Origin: Haematospirillum sp. H4485
Lineage (GTDB): Bacteria; Pseudomonadota; Alphaproteobacteria; Rhodospirillales; Rhodospirillaceae
Direction of reading: 5' to 3'
Length of the DNA stretch: 64,000 nucleotides
Assembly: GCF_012102745.1 (NCBI RefSeq)
Contig: NZ_JAAVSY010000001.1
Location: forward strand, 372,001 to 436,000
The notes beneath the pieces were generated by a model. That model saw only the letters and a program-made list of their open reading frames with translations. It was not told where the DNA came from and did no database searches. Below, one piece after another: positions 1 to 10,765 of this stretch (the stretch's first letter is position 1; every line of letters starts with the position of its first letter). The translations under genes were made by a program, and so were the position numbers.

Positions 1-949
1 ACGTCGAATAGGCAATAACCCGTTTGATATCGTTCTGAACACACCCGACAGTCGCCGCAAAGAATGCGGTTGTTGCACCAACGACAGCAATGATAGCCAA
101 GGCATCAGGAGCCAGTTCGAACAGGGGTGACATACGGCTGACCATAAAGACACCCGCCGTCACCATCGTTGCCGCATGGATCAGGGCCGAAACTGGTGTT
201 GGACCTTCCATGGCATCAGGGAGCCATGTATGCAGACCCAACTGGGCCGATTTGCCCATGGCACCAATAAACAACAGGAAGCCAATGATGGTCAGGGCGT
301 GCCATTCCGTTCCAAAGAAACGAACCATACTGTGGGCATGATCTGGTGCAGCAGCAAAAATCGCGTTGAACTCCACTGATCCAAACAGGAAGTAGACGCC
401 AAAAATACCAAGGGCAAAACCAAAGTCGCCAACACGGTTGACGATGAAGGCCTTCATGGCGGCGGCGCAGGCCGACTGTTTCTCGTACCAGAAACCGATC
501 AAAAGATAGGACGCCAAACCAACGCCTTCCCAGCCGAAAAACAGCTGAACAAGATTATCAGCCGTGACCAGCATCAACATCATGAAGGTAAACAGCGACA
601 GATAAGCCATAAACCGGGGAACTGATTTATCATGGTGCATATATCCGCATGAGTAGACATGCACCATCGACGAAACACCATTGACGACAATCAGCATAAC
701 CGCCGTCAGGGTATCGAAACGCAGAGCCCATGACACCTGAAAGTCGCCCGATGAAATCCATTTCAGGAGTTCAACCGTAACCGGCTTTTGCCCCATGGCA
801 GCTTCAAAGAAAATAGCAACTGACAGCGCTGCTGATAAAAGAACAGCGGATGTGGTGACCACCTGGGCACCGGTATCTTTCAACCAGTGACGGAAGAACC
901 CGGCGATTACGGCTGCCAGCAGAGGCAGAAATATGGCTGCGACGTACAT
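1..949 (-). CDS. nuoL: NADH-quinone oxidoreductase subunit L, partial (C-terminus beyond window)
   Basis: NuoL is one of the three antiporter-like proton-pumping subunits in the membrane arm of complex I. The visible 316 residues start at ATG 949 ([11 protein letters not shown]) and run off the left edge, so roughly half of the usual 600-650 residues is present. They are very hydrophobic, with successive membrane segments. NuoL-family stretches are visible: [35 protein letters not shown] (with the conserved Glu of the proton path) and [20 protein letters not shown]. The gene follows nuoK after 8 bases as the distal visible member of the nuo operon. Identity is secure. Whether nuoM and nuoN follow cannot be seen. 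Confidence 0.97.
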   Translation of the reverse strand, partial: MYVAAIFLPLLAAVIAGFFRHWLKDTGAQVVTTSAVLLSAALSVAIFFEAAMGQKPVTVELLKWISSGDFQVSWALRFDTLTAVMLIVVNGVSSMVHVYSCGYMHHDKSVPRFMAYLSLFTFMMLMLVTADNLVQLFFGWEGVGLASYLLIGFWYEKQSACAAAMKAFIVNRVGDFGFALGIFGVYFLFGSVEFNAIFAAAPDHAHSMVRFFGTEWHALTIIGFLLFIGAMGKSAQLGLHTWLPDAMEGPTPVSALIHAATMVTAGVFMVSRMSPLFELAPDALAIIAVVGATTAFFAATVGCVQNDIKRVIAYST

Positions 950-957
950 CTGCTTTC

Positions 958-1269
958 TCAGCCCTTCATCTGGTTGATGTCTTCAACAGCGATTGAACCC
1001 CGGTTACGGAAGAACACAACCAGGATTGCAAGACCAATAGCGGCTTCAGCAGCAGCAACTGTCAAAATGAACAAGGTAAACACCTGACCGACCAGATCCC
1101 CCAGAAAGGAGGAAAAAGCCACCATGTTGACATTGACGGCCAAAAGCATCAGCTCGATCGACATCATGATAATCACGACATTCTTGCGGTTCAGGAAAAT
1201 CCCGACCACACCCAGCACGAAGAGTATCGCGCCGACTGTCAGATAATGCGACAGACCAATCTGTAGCAT
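958..1269 (-). CDS. nuoK: NADH-quinone oxidoreductase subunit K
   Basis: NuoK is a small membrane subunit of complex I, homologous to MrpC and mitochondrial ND4L, and takes part in proton translocation. The protein has 103 residues, the usual length is 100-105, and it holds three hydrophobic segments. The conserved acidic residue in the second helix is visible in [14 protein letters not shown]. The start codon ATG 1269 shares its first base position with the end of nuoJ, so translation of the two is probably coupled. Nothing unusual is seen. Confidence 0.97.
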   Translation of the reverse strand: MLQIGLSHYLTVGAILFVLGVVGIFLNRKNVVIIMMSIELMLLAVNVNMVAFSSFLGDLVGQVFTLFILTVAAAEAAIGLAILVVFFRNRGSIAVEDINQMKG

Positions 1270-1877
1270 CAGATCCCTCCCCTGGTCGGAACTTTTTTCA
1301 GCTCTACCGTACGCCCACGATCAAGCTGGCGGGTAATGTGCTGTTTTCTCACGCCCGGACGCACGCGATGCGTCAACATGATGGAGCCAATCATGGCCAC
1401 AAGAAGCACAAGACCTGCGGCTTGGAACAGATAGATGTAATCCGTATAGATCAGGTTACCCAAAGCCGCTGTGTTATGAACCTCCGAGAGCGGAGGAATA
1501 GGAGCTTCGCGCACCGACTGAACATCAGGCGACAAGGCCCAGCCACCCGTTACTGCCACAATCTCCGCCAAAAGAATGGCACCAATTGCAACCCCGACCG
1601 GCATGTATTCGGCCATTCCCTCGCGCAGACGCAGGGTATTGAGATCCAGCATCATCACGACAAACAGGAACAGCACCGCAACCGCACCGACGTAGACAAC
1701 AACCAGCAACATCGCCAGAAACTCGGCACCGAGGAGGATGAACAAACCCGCAGCATTGAAAAACGTCAGTATCAACCAAAGCACGGAATGAACCGGACTA
1801 CGGGCCGTGATTACCATGGCGGCGCTGAAAATAGCCACTACAGTAAAAAGATAAAATGCCAAGCCCTGCAGGATCAT
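1269..1877 (-). CDS. nuoJ: NADH-quinone oxidoreductase subunit J
   Basis: NuoJ (ND6 homologue) is a membrane subunit of complex I near the quinone site and the proton channels. I take ATG 1877 ([12 protein letters not shown]), which gives 202 residues with five hydrophobic segments and is preceded by a purine-rich site (AAGGGGGA). An upstream in-frame start at 1931 would add 18 hydrophilic residues not expected in this family. The conserved [19 protein letters not shown] segment of NuoJ is present at about residues 55-75. The last codon overlaps the nuoK start. Confidence 0.95.
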   Translation of the reverse strand: MILQGLAFYLFTVVAIFSAAMVITARSPVHSVLWLILTFFNAAGLFILLGAEFLAMLLVVVYVGAVAVLFLFVVMMLDLNTLRLREGMAEYMPVGVAIGAILLAEIVAVTGGWALSPDVQSVREAPIPPLSEVHNTAALGNLIYTDYIYLFQAAGLVLLVAMIGSIMLTHRVRPGVRKQHITRQLDRGRTVELKKVPTRGGI

Positions 1878-1970
1878 CGGTCCCCCTTCCCGAATACGCC
1901 GGGTACATAAATCAGACAGTGCATTTTCCAAACCTTGAGAAGATATCCCACATAGAGCGGGTCTTCTGAA

Positions 1971-2459
1971 TCAGCGATACGGGGCATCAAGTTCAATCCG
2001 CTTTGCCAGTTCTTTTTCCCAGCGGTCACCATTGGCAAGCAGCTTGTCCTTGTTGTAGAGCAGCTCTTCGCGTGTTTCCGTGGCAAACTCGAAGTTCGGC
2101 CCCTCGACAATGGCATCAACCGGACACGCCTCCTGGCAAAACCCACAGTAGATACACTTTGTCATATCAATGTCATAACGCGTGGTACGACGGCTTCCAT
2201 CGTCCCGCGGCTCAGCTTCAATCGTAATGGCTTGGGCCGGGCAGATAGCCTCACACAGTTTACAGGCAATACAGCGCTCCTCGCCGTTTGGGTAACGGCG
2301 CAAAGCATGCTCGCCACGGAAACGCGGGCTTAGCGGCCCCTTTTCCATCGGATAATTAATGGTGACCTTGGGCTTGAAGAAATACTTCAAGGTCAGTCCC
2401 ATACCCTGCAGAATCTCCGTCAGCAGGAAAGACCGGACAGTACGGTCAATAAAAGCCAT
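1971..2459 (-). CDS. nuoI: NADH-quinone oxidoreductase subunit I (two 4Fe-4S clusters)
   Basis: NuoI is the ferredoxin-like subunit that carries clusters N6a and N6b and passes electrons from NuoG towards NuoB. With the start at ATG 2459 ([11 protein letters not shown]) it has 162 residues, typical for alphaproteobacteria. A site resembling GGAGAGGG lies just upstream. Both ligand motifs are intact: [12 protein letters not shown] and [12 protein letters not shown], separated by about 40 residues. The longer in-frame extension to 2561 overlaps nuoH and is not family-like. It is followed by about 90 bases before nuoJ, the widest gap in this operon. Confidence 0.97.
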   Translation of the reverse strand: MAFIDRTVRSFLLTEILQGMGLTLKYFFKPKVTINYPMEKGPLSPRFRGEHALRRYPNGEERCIACKLCEAICPAQAITIEAEPRDDGSRRTTRYDIDMTKCIYCGFCQEACPVDAIVEGPNFEFATETREELLYNKDKLLANGDRWEKELAKRIELDAPYR

Positions 2460-2473
2460 TGTCCCTCTCCTAC

Positions 2474-3490
2474 TCAGGCCAGCGGCGACCAGCCGGTCAT
2501 TTTCAGCACCGCAGCTGTCAGAACCAGCCAGATCAGCGAGAAGGGAAGAAAGACCTTCCACCCCAGACGCATAAGCTGGTCATAGCGATACCGCGGAAAC
2601 GCCGCACGAGCCCAGATAAATACATAAAGAAGCAACACCACCTTGATAAAGAACCAGATTGGCCTAGGTATCCAGGTAAAGATCGGTAGATTAGCCGGCG
2701 GCAACCATCCTCCCAGAAACAGAGTGACCGTCATCCCGCTCATCAGGATCATGTTGGCATACTCGCCCAGGAAAAACAGGGCAAACGTCATGGCCGAGTA
2801 TTCGACGTTATAACCGGATACAAGCTCTGCCTCGGCTTCGGGCAAATCAAAAGGATGGCGGTTTGTTTCAGCGAGTGTCGATATGAAGAAAACAACGGCC
2901 ATAGGCAGATGCAGGACAATGAACCAGACGCTGTTCTTCTGTGCCATGACAATATCTGTCAGGTTGAGTGAACCAACCGTCAGAAGAACAGAAATCATGA
3001 TCAGGCCCATTGCCACTTCATAGGACACCATCTGCGCTGCCGAGCGCATCGCCCCAAGAAAGGCATAGCGAGAATTGGACGCCCAACCCGCCATAATAAT
3101 GCCGTACACACCCAGCGAGGAAATTGCGAAAAGATACAAAATCCCGACATTGAGATTGGCGAGAACCCACCCGTCATTGACGGGAATAACCGCCCAAGCC
3201 ACAACAGCCAGAAAGAATGTGACCATCGGTGCCATAATAAAGACAGCACGGCTGGCACCGGTTGGAATGACGGTTTCCTTCAGGAAAAGCTTTACGCCAT
3301 CGGCTATCGGTTGCAGCAAGCCAAAAGGACCAACCACGTTTGGACCACGACGCATCTGCATCGCCCCGATAACCTTGCGTTCAAGCAGGGTCAAATAGGC
3401 CACGGCAAGCAGCAGCGGCACAATAATAGCCAAGCACTGGGCGACAATTATAACGCCAGGCCAGACGTATCCTTGCCAGAGTTCATCCAT
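2474..3490 (-). CDS. nuoH: NADH-quinone oxidoreductase subunit H
   Basis: NuoH (ND1 homologue) is the membrane subunit that forms most of the quinone-binding tunnel and links the peripheral and membrane arms of complex I. It has 338 residues and about eight membrane segments. Family stretches are visible: [28 protein letters not shown]-like [18 protein letters not shown], and the acidic loop [20 protein letters not shown]. The start ATG 3490 lies inside the end of nuoG (8-base overlap). In an organism with rquA this quinone tunnel would face both ubiquinone and rhodoquinone; that is inference. Confidence 0.97.
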   Translation of the reverse strand: MDELWQGYVWPGVIIVAQCLAIIVPLLLAVAYLTLLERKVIGAMQMRRGPNVVGPFGLLQPIADGVKLFLKETVIPTGASRAVFIMAPMVTFFLAVVAWAVIPVNDGWVLANLNVGILYLFAISSLGVYGIIMAGWASNSRYAFLGAMRSAAQMVSYEVAMGLIMISVLLTVGSLNLTDIVMAQKNSVWFIVLHLPMAVVFFISTLAETNRHPFDLPEAEAELVSGYNVEYSAMTFALFFLGEYANMILMSGMTVTLFLGGWLPPANLPIFTWIPRPIWFFIKVVLLLYVFIWARAAFPRYRYDQLMRLGWKVFLPFSLIWLVLTAAVLKMTGWSPLA

Positions 3491-5552
3491 GGGTCCCGGT
3501 CTTCCGCTGTTGGTTGCCGTTTACGTACACCTCCGTACATTCAGCCATTGTGGCCGACGCACGGCTGACAGGATCTGTCATGTAATAATTCTTGATCGGG
3601 CTTGCAAAGGGAGCAGCCTCAACCGCTCCACTTTGGCCCAAAGAACTCCACGTTACAGATGGGGGAGCCGCATCATCGTCAAATACGGGACTGACAGCTG
3701 CCATCCGGTCGCGAACCTGCGCAAGCGTATCTTGTGGAAGCTTACGCCCGATGACTTCAGACAACGCTCTGATAACAGTCCAGTCTTCTCGCGCCTGACC
3801 GGGAGGGAAAACAGCCCGGGCCGTACGTTGCACAACACCCTCTGTATTCAGGTAGGTCGCACTTTTTTCCGTATAGGCGGCTCCGGGCAAAATGACGTCG
3901 GCACGCATGGCGCCAGAATCACCATGGCTGCCTTGGTAAACGACAAAAGCTTTGCCAAGACGTGTCATTGGCAGTTCATCTGCGCCCAAGAGATACACAA
4001 ACTCGATCTCTCCCTTCTCGGCACCAGACAAGATGCCTTCCAGGTCACGCCCGTTCGGTCCGGGAACAAAACCTAGCTCCAATCCACCAACGCGTGCAGC
4101 CGCAGTGTGCAGAACATTGAAGCCATTCCAGTCCGCACGAACCATGCCTGTGCTTTCGACCAGCTTTGAAACCAAGGAAAGTACAGCTTTACTGTCTTTA
4201 CGGGTCAGTGCCCCCATCCCAAGGATCAGCATTGGCTTCTTGGCCGACTTGAGAACACCCAGAAAATCATGGCGCCCATCAAGAAGGGCTTGCAGGCTCT
4301 CTGGCCCAGTCCCCAGATGCTGACAGCGATAGGTCAGGTCAATCTGCGGGCCAACAGCAACGACCTTCACCTGCCCAGTCAGATAACGCTTGCGAATGCG
4401 AGCGTTAAGGACGGGGGCTTCCCACCGCGGATTGGTTCCAACCAAAAGGATGGCGTCTGCTTCATCAATACCCGCAATCCCGGAGTTAAACTGCCACGAC
4501 AAGCGATTATCGGGATCAAGGGCAGCACCGTCCTGGCGGCACTCCAAGCTACGGCTTCCCAGAGCCGACATCAGGTCCTTGAGCATGATCATGGCCTCGG
4601 CATCGGCCATATCACCCGCAATGGCGGCCATGCGGTTACCGCTCATACCCCGGATCTTGGCGGCTATGGCAGAGAATGCCTCCTGCCACGTTGCGGGGAC
4701 CAGTTTTCCGTCCCTGCGAACGTAGGGTGTATCAAGACGCTGGCGGCGCAAACCATCAATGGCATGACGGCTTTTGTCACCAAGCCACTCTTCATTAACC
4801 GATTCATTCAGGCGAGGCAGAACCCGCAATACCTCATTGCCACGCGCATCAATACGAATATTGGCACCGACCGCATCAAACACGTCGATGCTTTCAGTTT
4901 TCTTGAGTTCCCAGGGACGGGCATTGAATGCATACGGCTTGGAGGTCAGTGCACCAACCGGGCACAGATCAACCAAATTGCCGGACAGCTCGGAACCGAT
5001 GGCTTTTTCCACATAGGTGCCAATCTCCATGTGTTCCCCGCGATTAACCCCACCAAGGTCAGGAACACCGGCAACTTCCTGCGCAAAGCGTACACACCGG
5101 GTGCACTGTATGCAGCGGGTCATCTCTGTGGCCACCAAGGGCCCCATATACTTGTCCTTGACCGCCCGCTTGCCTTCCCGATAACGAGAACGATCATAGC
5201 CAAAGGCAACAGCTTGATCTTGCAGATCACATTCCCCACCCTGGTCACAGATCGGGCAATCCAGCGGATGGTTGATCAGCAGAAACTCCATCACACCCTT
5301 GCGGGCCTTCACGGCCATCGGGCTGTTGGTCTTCACCACCATGCCATCAGCAACAGGCATTGCACAGGATGCTGCGGGCTTTGGTGGGCCTGGCTGCACT
5401 TCAACCAGGCACATACGGCAGTTTCCGGCAATGGACAGGCGCTCGTGGTAGCAAAAACGGGGAATCTCGATTCCGATTTGCTCCGCTGCCTGCAAAATTG
5501 TTGTACCGGCTGGTACTTCAACTTCGATGCCGTCAATCGTCAGCTTGGGCAT
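3483..5552 (-). CDS. nuoG: NADH-quinone oxidoreductase subunit G (iron-sulfur, molybdopterin-oxidoreductase-like)
   Basis: NuoG is the 75-kDa peripheral-arm subunit that carries several iron-sulfur clusters of the electron wire. ATG 5552 ([13 protein letters not shown]) gives 689 residues, standard for alphaproteobacteria. A GTG four codons upstream is possible, but the purine-rich site suits the ATG better. The N-terminal 2Fe-2S domain shows [19 protein letters not shown]. Next come the [14 protein letters not shown] cluster and a 4Fe-4S site [13 protein letters not shown]. The C-terminal two thirds is the non-catalytic molybdopterin oxidoreductase-like fold. The gene ends 8 bases inside nuoH. 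Confidence 0.97.
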   Translation of the reverse strand: MPKLTIDGIEVEVPAGTTILQAAEQIGIEIPRFCYHERLSIAGNCRMCLVEVQPGPPKPAASCAMPVADGMVVKTNSPMAVKARKGVMEFLLINHPLDCPICDQGGECDLQDQAVAFGYDRSRYREGKRAVKDKYMGPLVATEMTRCIQCTRCVRFAQEVAGVPDLGGVNRGEHMEIGTYVEKAIGSELSGNLVDLCPVGALTSKPYAFNARPWELKKTESIDVFDAVGANIRIDARGNEVLRVLPRLNESVNEEWLGDKSRHAIDGLRRQRLDTPYVRRDGKLVPATWQEAFSAIAAKIRGMSGNRMAAIAGDMADAEAMIMLKDLMSALGSRSLECRQDGAALDPDNRLSWQFNSGIAGIDEADAILLVGTNPRWEAPVLNARIRKRYLTGQVKVVAVGPQIDLTYRCQHLGTGPESLQALLDGRHDFLGVLKSAKKPMLILGMGALTRKDSKAVLSLVSKLVESTGMVRADWNGFNVLHTAAARVGGLELGFVPGPNGRDLEGILSGAEKGEIEFVYLLGADELPMTRLGKAFVVYQGSHGDSGAMRADVILPGAAYTEKSATYLNTEGVVQRTARAVFPPGQAREDWTVIRALSEVIGRKLPQDTLAQVRDRMAAVSPVFDDDAAPPSVTWSSLGQSGAVEAAPFASPIKNYYMTDPVSRASATMAECTEVYVNGNQQRKTGTHG

Positions 5553-5567
5553 AACCCTCTGCACTCC

Positions 5568-6845
5568 CTATTCAGCAGCGACGGCCCGACGACCGAGGCG
5601 AGCCTCGATCTCCGGCCGGAAATGACGGATCAACCCCTGGATTGGCCATGCTGCCGCATCTCCAAGGGCACAAATGGTGTGCCCCTCAATCTGCTTCGAA
5701 ACATCAAACAGCATGTCAATTTCCCCAACATCGGCATTACCCTTGGCAATACGCTCCATGACACGCCACATCCACCCGGATCCCTCGCGGCATGGCGTAC
5801 ACTGCCCGCAGCTCTCATGCATATAGAACTTTGCAAGGCGGGTAATAGCGCGAATGACGTCTGTAGACTTGTCCATCACAATAACAGCAGCAGTACCAAG
5901 CCCCGACTGAACGGCACGCAGGCTGTCAAAATCCATCAACACGTCATCACAGATATGCTTCGGCAAAACCGGAACCGAGGAGCCCCCGGGAATCACAGCC
6001 AGCAGGTTATCCCAACCGCCGCGAACACCGCCACAGTGCTTCTCTATCAGCTCCTTGAGCGGGATGCCCATTTCCTCTTCGACGTTACACGGCTTGTTGA
6101 CGTGGCCGGAAATACAGAACAGCTTGGTCCCCGTATTGTTTGGACGACCCAACCCCGCGAACCATTCCCCGCCACGGCGCAGGATAGTCGGCGCAACCGC
6201 AATAGATTCCACATTGTTGACCGTCGTCGGACATCCGAACACGCCAACGCCAGCCGGAAACGGAGGCTTCAGGCGTGGCTGACCCTTTTTCCCCTCAAGG
6301 GAGTTTATAAGGGCCGTTTCTTCACCACAGACGTACGCACCCATTCCACGGTGGATATACAGGTCAAAATCCCACCCGGAGCCACAGGCATTCTTGCCGA
6401 TAAGCCCGGCGGCATAGGCTTCGTCTATAGCCTTCTGGAGAGCCTCGGCCTCGCGATAAAACTCCCCACGGATGTAGATATAGGCAGCGTGGGCCCGCAT
6501 TGCAAAAGACGCGATCAAACATCCTTCAACAAGCTTGTGAGGATCATGACGCATAATGTCACGATCCTTGCAAGTTCCCGGTTCACCTTCGTCGGCATTG
6601 ACAACCAAGTAGTGCGGCCGTTCACCAACTTCTTTTGGCATGAACGACCACTTGACTCCAGTGGGGAAACCGGCACCACCACGACCACGCAGACCGGATT
6701 GCTTCATCTGCTCGATGATCCAGTCGCGACCTTTCTCAAGAATAGCCTTGGTATTGTCCCAATCACCACGGGCACGGGCACCGGCAAGGAACGGATCCTT
6801 GAACCCGTAAAGGTTGGTGAAGATACGATCACTGTCTTTCAACAT
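5568..6845 (-). CDS. nuoF: NADH-quinone oxidoreductase subunit F (NADH/FMN binding)
   Basis: NuoF binds NADH and FMN and carries 4Fe-4S cluster N3; it is the electron entry point of complex I. With ATG 6845 ([14 protein letters not shown]) it has 425 residues. A strong GGGAGGTG site lies 8 bases upstream, so I prefer this ATG to the GTG at 6854, which falls inside that site. Glycine-rich [13 protein letters not shown] binds NADH/FMN. Cluster ligands are seen in [15 protein letters not shown] plus the later Cys in [13 protein letters not shown]. The gene sits one base after the nuoE stop codon. Confidence 0.97.
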   Translation of the reverse strand: MLKDSDRIFTNLYGFKDPFLAGARARGDWDNTKAILEKGRDWIIEQMKQSGLRGRGGAGFPTGVKWSFMPKEVGERPHYLVVNADEGEPGTCKDRDIMRHDPHKLVEGCLIASFAMRAHAAYIYIRGEFYREAEALQKAIDEAYAAGLIGKNACGSGWDFDLYIHRGMGAYVCGEETALINSLEGKKGQPRLKPPFPAGVGVFGCPTTVNNVESIAVAPTILRRGGEWFAGLGRPNNTGTKLFCISGHVNKPCNVEEEMGIPLKELIEKHCGGVRGGWDNLLAVIPGGSSVPVLPKHICDDVLMDFDSLRAVQSGLGTAAVIVMDKSTDVIRAITRLAKFYMHESCGQCTPCREGSGWMWRVMERIAKGNADVGEIDMLFDVSKQIEGHTICALGDAAAWPIQGLIRHFRPEIEARLGRRAVAAE

Positions 6846-6846
6846 G

Positions 6847-7446
6847 TCAGGCACCTCCCTTCAGTGTGGTCGGCCCACCTTCGGGGCAGGAGGTTCGACG
6901 ACCAGTCTGTGAACCAACCTTGACCGGCTTTCCATCTTTCAGTGACTGAAACAGGGATTTGGCATTTTCGTAGGTCAGATCCTCGAAGTAGTCATCACCA
7001 ATCTGGGCAACCGGCGCATTGACACATGCACCGGCGCACTCAACCTCTTCCAGGGTTGCTTCGGCACAGGACTGACCAAACGCAATACCAAATACCTCTT
7101 CTGCGGCGCGCTTCACATCATCGGAACCGCGCAGCCAACACGAAATGTTTGTGCAAAGCTGAACATGGTGTTTACCGACCGGGCGTAACCGATACATGGT
7201 GTAAAAGGTCGCAACCTCATACACTTTGATGGGCGGTAGCTCCAACATACCGGCGATGTAGTCCATGGCTGCACGTGAAAGCCACCCATTTTGCCGTTGT
7301 GCCAGATCCAGAAGAGGCATAACAGCACTACGCTGACGTCCAGCTGGATATTTGGAAATAAACACCTTGGCCTTGGCCAGCATGTCCGGCGTGAAGGCAA
7401 ACGTATCCGGCTGGGGTACGTTGGGATCTGGATAGTGCGAACTCAT
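6847..7446 (-). CDS. nuoE: NADH-quinone oxidoreductase subunit E (2Fe-2S)
   Basis: NuoE is the 24-kDa thioredoxin-fold subunit that holds 2Fe-2S cluster N1a beside NuoF. It has 199 residues. The four ligands are visible as C98, C103 (CTNISC), C137 and C141 (CAGAC). The C-terminal tail after about residue 175 is polar, Gly/Thr-rich and probably disordered; length variation there is normal in the family. Its start overlaps the end of nuoD by four bases. Confidence 0.97.
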   Translation of the reverse strand: MSSHYPDPNVPQPDTFAFTPDMLAKAKVFISKYPAGRQRSAVMPLLDLAQRQNGWLSRAAMDYIAGMLELPPIKVYEVATFYTMYRLRPVGKHHVQLCTNISCWLRGSDDVKRAAEEVFGIAFGQSCAEATLEEVECAGACVNAPVAQIGDDYFEDLTYENAKSLFQSLKDGKPVKVGSQTGRRTSCPEGGPTTLKGGA

Positions 7447-8627
7447 CGGTCAATCTCGCCGAAAACAACGTCAATGGAACCAATAATGGCAGGAATGTCA
7501 GCCAGCATGTGGCCTTTTGACATCATGTCCATCGCCTGAAGATGCACATATCCGGGGGAACGGATCTTGCATTTATAAGGGCGGTTTGTGCCATCGGACA
7601 CAAGGTAGACCCCAAACTCACCCTTCGGGGCTTCGGTTGCAGCATAGGTCTCACCCTCCGGAACACGAAAGCCCTCGGTGAACAGCTTGAAGTGATGGAT
7701 CAAGGCTTCCATCGATGCTTTCATCTCACCACGACGTGGGGGTGTCGCTTTCCTGTCATCCGTTTTGACCGGACCCCGCACTTTTTCCAGCCGGTCCAGG
7801 CACTGGTGTACAATGCGCAGGGACTGGTGCATTTCTTCAACGCGAACCAGATAACGATCATAGCAATCGCCTGTCTGGCCAATCGGAATATCGAAGTCCA
7901 TGTCTTCGTAGGAGTCATAGGGCTGCGCCTTACGCAGATCCCAGGCAATCCCCGATGCACGCAAGTTAGGGCCGGTAAAGGCCCAGTCCAAGGCTTGCTC
8001 AGGCGTGACCACCGCAATATCAACCGTTCTTTGTTTGAAGATGCGGTTGTTGGTAATCATCGTTTCCATATCACGAACGTACGCAGGAAACTCATGTGCC
8101 CACTGCCGGATACGACCGGGAAGATCCGCCGGCATATCCTGTGAAACGCCGCCCGGCCGGAAATAGGCCATGTGCATGCGTGCGCCACAAACAGCTTCAC
8201 AATACTCAAAAAGCTTTTCCCGTTCCTCAAAGGCCCAAAGCATTGGTGTCATTGCGCCAACGTCCATGGCATAGGAAGGCACGTTGAGCAGATGGTTGGC
8301 AATACGCACCAATTCGGCAAAAAGCGTGCGGATAAGCTTCGCACGCTCCGGCACCTCGATGCCCAGAAGCTTCTCGACGGCCAAGACGTAGGAATGCTCC
8401 ATATTGATCGGGGAGCAATAATCCAGACGGTCAAAATAGGGCAAGGCCTGTACGTAGGTCTTGTGTTCGATCAGCTTTTCGGTACCCCGGTGCAGAAGGC
8501 CGATGTGAGGGTCTGCACGGTCTACAATCTCACCATCAAGCTCCAGAACCAGGCGAAGCACACCGTGGGCTGCCGGGTGCTGCGGACCAAAGTTAATGTT
8601 CAGGTTTTTGATCTGCTGTTCTGCCAT
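7443..8627 (-). CDS. nuoD: NADH-quinone oxidoreductase subunit D
   Basis: NuoD (49-kDa subunit, related to the large subunit of NiFe hydrogenases) builds the quinone-reduction site together with NuoB. ATG 8627 ([19 protein letters not shown]) gives 394 residues. The hallmark [15 protein letters not shown] is near the N-terminus, contributing the quinone-contacting loop. [11 protein letters not shown] and DIVFGEIDR-like DVVFGEIDR mark the C-terminus. The longer in-frame start at 8675 runs into nuoC and is rejected. nuoC and nuoD are separate genes here, not fused as in Escherichia coli. Confidence 0.97.
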   Translation of the reverse strand: MAEQQIKNLNINFGPQHPAAHGVLRLVLELDGEIVDRADPHIGLLHRGTEKLIEHKTYVQALPYFDRLDYCSPINMEHSYVLAVEKLLGIEVPERAKLIRTLFAELVRIANHLLNVPSYAMDVGAMTPMLWAFEEREKLFEYCEAVCGARMHMAYFRPGGVSQDMPADLPGRIRQWAHEFPAYVRDMETMITNNRIFKQRTVDIAVVTPEQALDWAFTGPNLRASGIAWDLRKAQPYDSYEDMDFDIPIGQTGDCYDRYLVRVEEMHQSLRIVHQCLDRLEKVRGPVKTDDRKATPPRRGEMKASMEALIHHFKLFTEGFRVPEGETYAATEAPKGEFGVYLVSDGTNRPYKCKIRSPGYVHLQAMDMMSKGHMLADIPAIIGSIDVVFGEIDR

Positions 8628-8628
8628 A

Positions 8629-9276
8629 TTACTTTTCCCCGGCTTTTGGCGGTTCAACGCCGGCTTTTTCATCACCGGGCAGCCAGCGAGTGGTCATGTT
8701 TTCCCACGGGCTCAGGAAGTCAAAAGTGCGGAAATCCTGCGCCAACTTGACAGGTTCGTAAATCACGCGTTTCTGGTCTTCGTCATAGCGCATCTCGACG
8801 TACCCTGTCAGAGGGAAGTCCTTGCGCAGGGGGTGCCCCTGAAAACCATAGTCAGTCAGAATACGCCGCAGGTCCGGATGTTCAGCAAAAAAGATTCCGT
8901 ACATGTCCCAGACTTCGCGCTCAAACCAGTTTGCAGCCGAGAACACTGACGTAATGGACGGCACGGGCATCTCTCCGTCAACCATACACTTGACCCGAAC
9001 CCGCTGGTTATGCGTCATGGACAGCAAGCAGTATACGATCTCGAACCTGTTTTCCCTTTCGGGATAGTCGACAGCGGTAAGCTCGACCATTTGCGTGAAT
9101 TTGCAGGTCGCATCGTCACGCAAGGCCATCATCACCCTGATGACACTGGTAGGATTGATGGTTACCACCAGCTCCTGCCTTACCACAGCAACAGAGACGA
9201 CATCATCGGGCAACATGGCCGCGATATGCGCTCCCAGATCTTTCAGGGCTTGTACCTGCTCTTCGGTCAGCTTCAT
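8629..9276 (-). CDS. nuoC: NADH-quinone oxidoreductase subunit C
   Basis: NuoC (30-kDa subunit) is a structural part of the peripheral arm of complex I. The family signature [19 protein letters not shown], followed by [16 protein letters not shown], is clearly present at about residues 120-160. ATG 9276 ([15 protein letters not shown]) gives 215 residues. A GTG at 9300 would add eight residues, and neither start has a strong ribosome site, so the start is uncertain by 24 bases. It ends directly before nuoD. Confidence 0.95.
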   Translation of the reverse strand: MKLTEEQVQALKDLGAHIAAMLPDDVVSVAVVRQELVVTINPTSVIRVMMALRDDATCKFTQMVELTAVDYPERENRFEIVYCLLSMTHNQRVRVKCMVDGEMPVPSITSVFSAANWFEREVWDMYGIFFAEHPDLRRILTDYGFQGHPLRKDFPLTGYVEMRYDEDQKRVIYEPVKLAQDFRTFDFLSPWENMTTRWLPGDEKAGVEPPKAGEK

Positions 9277-9303
9277 CGTCTTGTTCCGACTGTCTTTCAC
9301 GTA

Positions 9304-9852
9304 TCAGCGGTGAAGGCCGCCCGTACGGCGGATTTTCTTCTGCAACTGCATAATCCCGTATACCAGGGCCTCAGCCGTTGGTGGACAACCGGGAACATAG
9401 ATATCAACAGGCACAATCCGGTCACATCCACGCACAACAGAGTAAGAGTAATGGTAATACCCGCCACCGTTGGCACAGGAGCCCATGGAAATAACCCAGC
9501 GTGGCTCAGCCATCTGGTCATACACCTTGCGCAAGGCAGGCGCCATTTTGTTGGTCAATGTACCGGCAACAATCATGACATCCGACTGGCGCGGACTGGG
9601 CCGGGGTACCACGCCCAGACGGTCCAGGTCATAACGGGGCATGTAGGCGTGAATCATCTCCACGGCACAGCATGCAAGTCCGAACGTCATTGGCCACAGG
9701 GAGCCAGTACGTGCCCAGTTGACAAGACTGTCCACGGAGGACAGCAGGAAACCACGTTCCTGCAAAGCATCATTGACTGTCTGGACAAAGGAATCGCCCT
9801 GACCGGAAGGCGCAACCGGAACACCGGCGCCGGATTGTCCGCTCACTCCCAT
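9304..9852 (-). CDS. nuoB: NADH-quinone oxidoreductase subunit B (cluster N2)
   Basis: NuoB (PSST homologue) carries cluster N2, the last iron-sulfur centre before quinone. The ligands are visible: the tandem cysteines in [12 protein letters not shown], then GSCANGG and [14 protein letters not shown] 9852 ([10 protein letters not shown]) gives 182 residues and has an AAGGGG site 7 bases upstream; an ATG 21 bases earlier is less well placed. The gene begins inside the last codons of nuoA (10-base overlap). NuoB and NuoD together meet the quinone head group. Confidence 0.96.
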   Translation of the reverse strand: MGVSGQSGAGVPVAPSGQGDSFVQTVNDALQERGFLLSSVDSLVNWARTGSLWPMTFGLACCAVEMIHAYMPRYDLDRLGVVPRPSPRQSDVMIVAGTLTNKMAPALRKVYDQMAEPRWVISMGSCANGGGYYHYSYSVVRGCDRIVPVDIYVPGCPPTAEALVYGIMQLQKKIRRTGGLHR

Positions 9853-10208
9853 TCGAGAGCCCCTTTCTTCCATTCATAAATAAAGCCGATGGTCAGCACG
9901 CCAAGGAAGATCATCATCGACCAAAATCCCAGCAAACCAATGTCTCCGAAGCTGACAGCCCACGGGAACAGGAAGGCAACTTCCAAGTCAAAAATGATGA
10001 AAAGGATAGCGACCAAGTAGTAGCGAACGTCAAAACGGGCCCGCGCATCGTCAAATGCCTCAAAGCCACACTCGTAGGCCGAATCCTTCTCAGGATCAGG
10101 TCGCTGGGAAGCAACAATACGGGATGCCAAGATGGCAATCCCTGAAATAGCGACTGCGATTCCGAGGAAAATCAGAATCGGCAGGTATTCGCGGAGCAGA
10201 TCCTCCAT
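9843..10208 (-). CDS. nuoA: NADH-quinone oxidoreductase subunit A
   Basis: NuoA (ND3 homologue) is a three-helix membrane subunit of complex I and the first gene of the operon. ATG 10208 ([16 protein letters not shown]) gives 121 residues. A TTG 12 bases upstream is also in frame but sits against the AGGAGG sequence, so I reject it. The conserved loop between helices 1 and 2 is seen as [21 protein letters not shown], shortened here to its key residues ECGF and the following acidic patch. The operon order A-B-C-D-E-F-G-H-I-J-K-L is uninterrupted, with no accessory genes inserted. Confidence 0.96.
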   Translation of the reverse strand: MEDLLREYLPILIFLGIAVAISGIAILASRIVASQRPDPEKDSAYECGFEAFDDARARFDVRYYLVAILFIIFDLEVAFLFPWAVSFGDIGLLGFWSMMIFLGVLTIGFIYEWKKGALEWE

Positions 10209-10433
10209 GAGTGGCTCCAACCTCCTGCTACAGCGGATAGTGTGGCATCAGGATAAAGACACTGGAGGATACAACGGATTCCACACAGACCAAACAGCCT
10301 GCATCAAACGAAACCGGAGGCAGAACCATAGATTCCTGCCCGAAGTATCCACACCTCTCCTGTACAACACACAACCACCCGCGTGCTTCTCTCCAAAATG
10401 CCGCACGGGCCCAGCTTGCGCTGGAACGTCGCC

Positions 10434-10463
10434 ATATTAACCCAGACACCCGACCTGATCCAA
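10434..10463 (-). promoter_or_regulatory. Candidate sigma-70-type promoter for the nuo operon
   Basis: Read on the minus strand, TTGGAT (10463-10458) and TAATAT (10439-10434) are separated by 18 bases. This would give a leader of about 220 bases before nuoA. The match is moderate and the spacing slightly long, so it is only a candidate. Confidence 0.3.
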
Positions 10464-10474
10464 CGGACAGGTCA

Positions 10475-10488
10475 TTGATCTGTTACAA
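10475..10488. promoter_or_regulatory. FNR/CRP-family-like half-palindrome near the nuo promoter
   Basis: TTGAT-CTGT-TACAA matches the FNR consensus TTGAT-N4-ATCAA at eight of ten defined positions; one half-site is perfect. It lies 12 bases upstream of the proposed nuo -35, where an oxygen-responsive activator could act on nuo, or on ratA-rquA in the other direction. A chance match of this quality is quite possible. Confidence 0.25.
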
Positions 10489-10765
10489 ACTTCCCCCCAG
10501 ACACATAAAGCATGCCCTGAGACAAAGCTTGATGAAAAACCCGGCAAAAACGGGCCCATACGGAAACGGCGTGATGTAATCTGGGTGATTGTCCCAAGTC
10601 AAGAAAACATGCGTATTGACAGGGGTGTTTTCATCTCGTCACAAGGAGGGTAGGCAGGAGTATTACACACCAAGTTCTGGATCATATATGTCTGTCGGAA
10701 ACATACCATACGCCTGCAAACCTCGCTGGGCTGACATGCCCCGTAAAAACCAAGAGGGCACGACA

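Larger units (their letters stand above)
10209..10765. other. Divergent intergenic region between nuoA and ratA (557 bases)
   Basis: No convincing gene is seen. Open frames here lack family-like sequence or a ribosome site. The region should hold the promoters of the nuo operon (minus) and of ratA-rquA-slyX (plus). Candidate elements are listed separately. A small inverted repeat (CCAGC-TTGC-GCTGG, 10411-10424) would fall just inside the nuo leader if the proposed promoter is right. On the plus strand TTGACA at 10616-10621 could be a -35 element for ratA, but I see no good -10 at the right distance. Confidence 0.6.

Noticed and set aside
4269-6923. An 884-codon open frame on the plus strand
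   Set aside because: It is antisense to nuoG and nuoF, whose products match complex I over their whole length. The translated sequence has no family resemblance and arises from low stop frequency opposite these genes.
9010-9879. A 289-codon plus-strand frame opposite nuoC and nuoB
   Set aside because: Shadow of well-supported complex I genes; histidine-rich translation without any domain.
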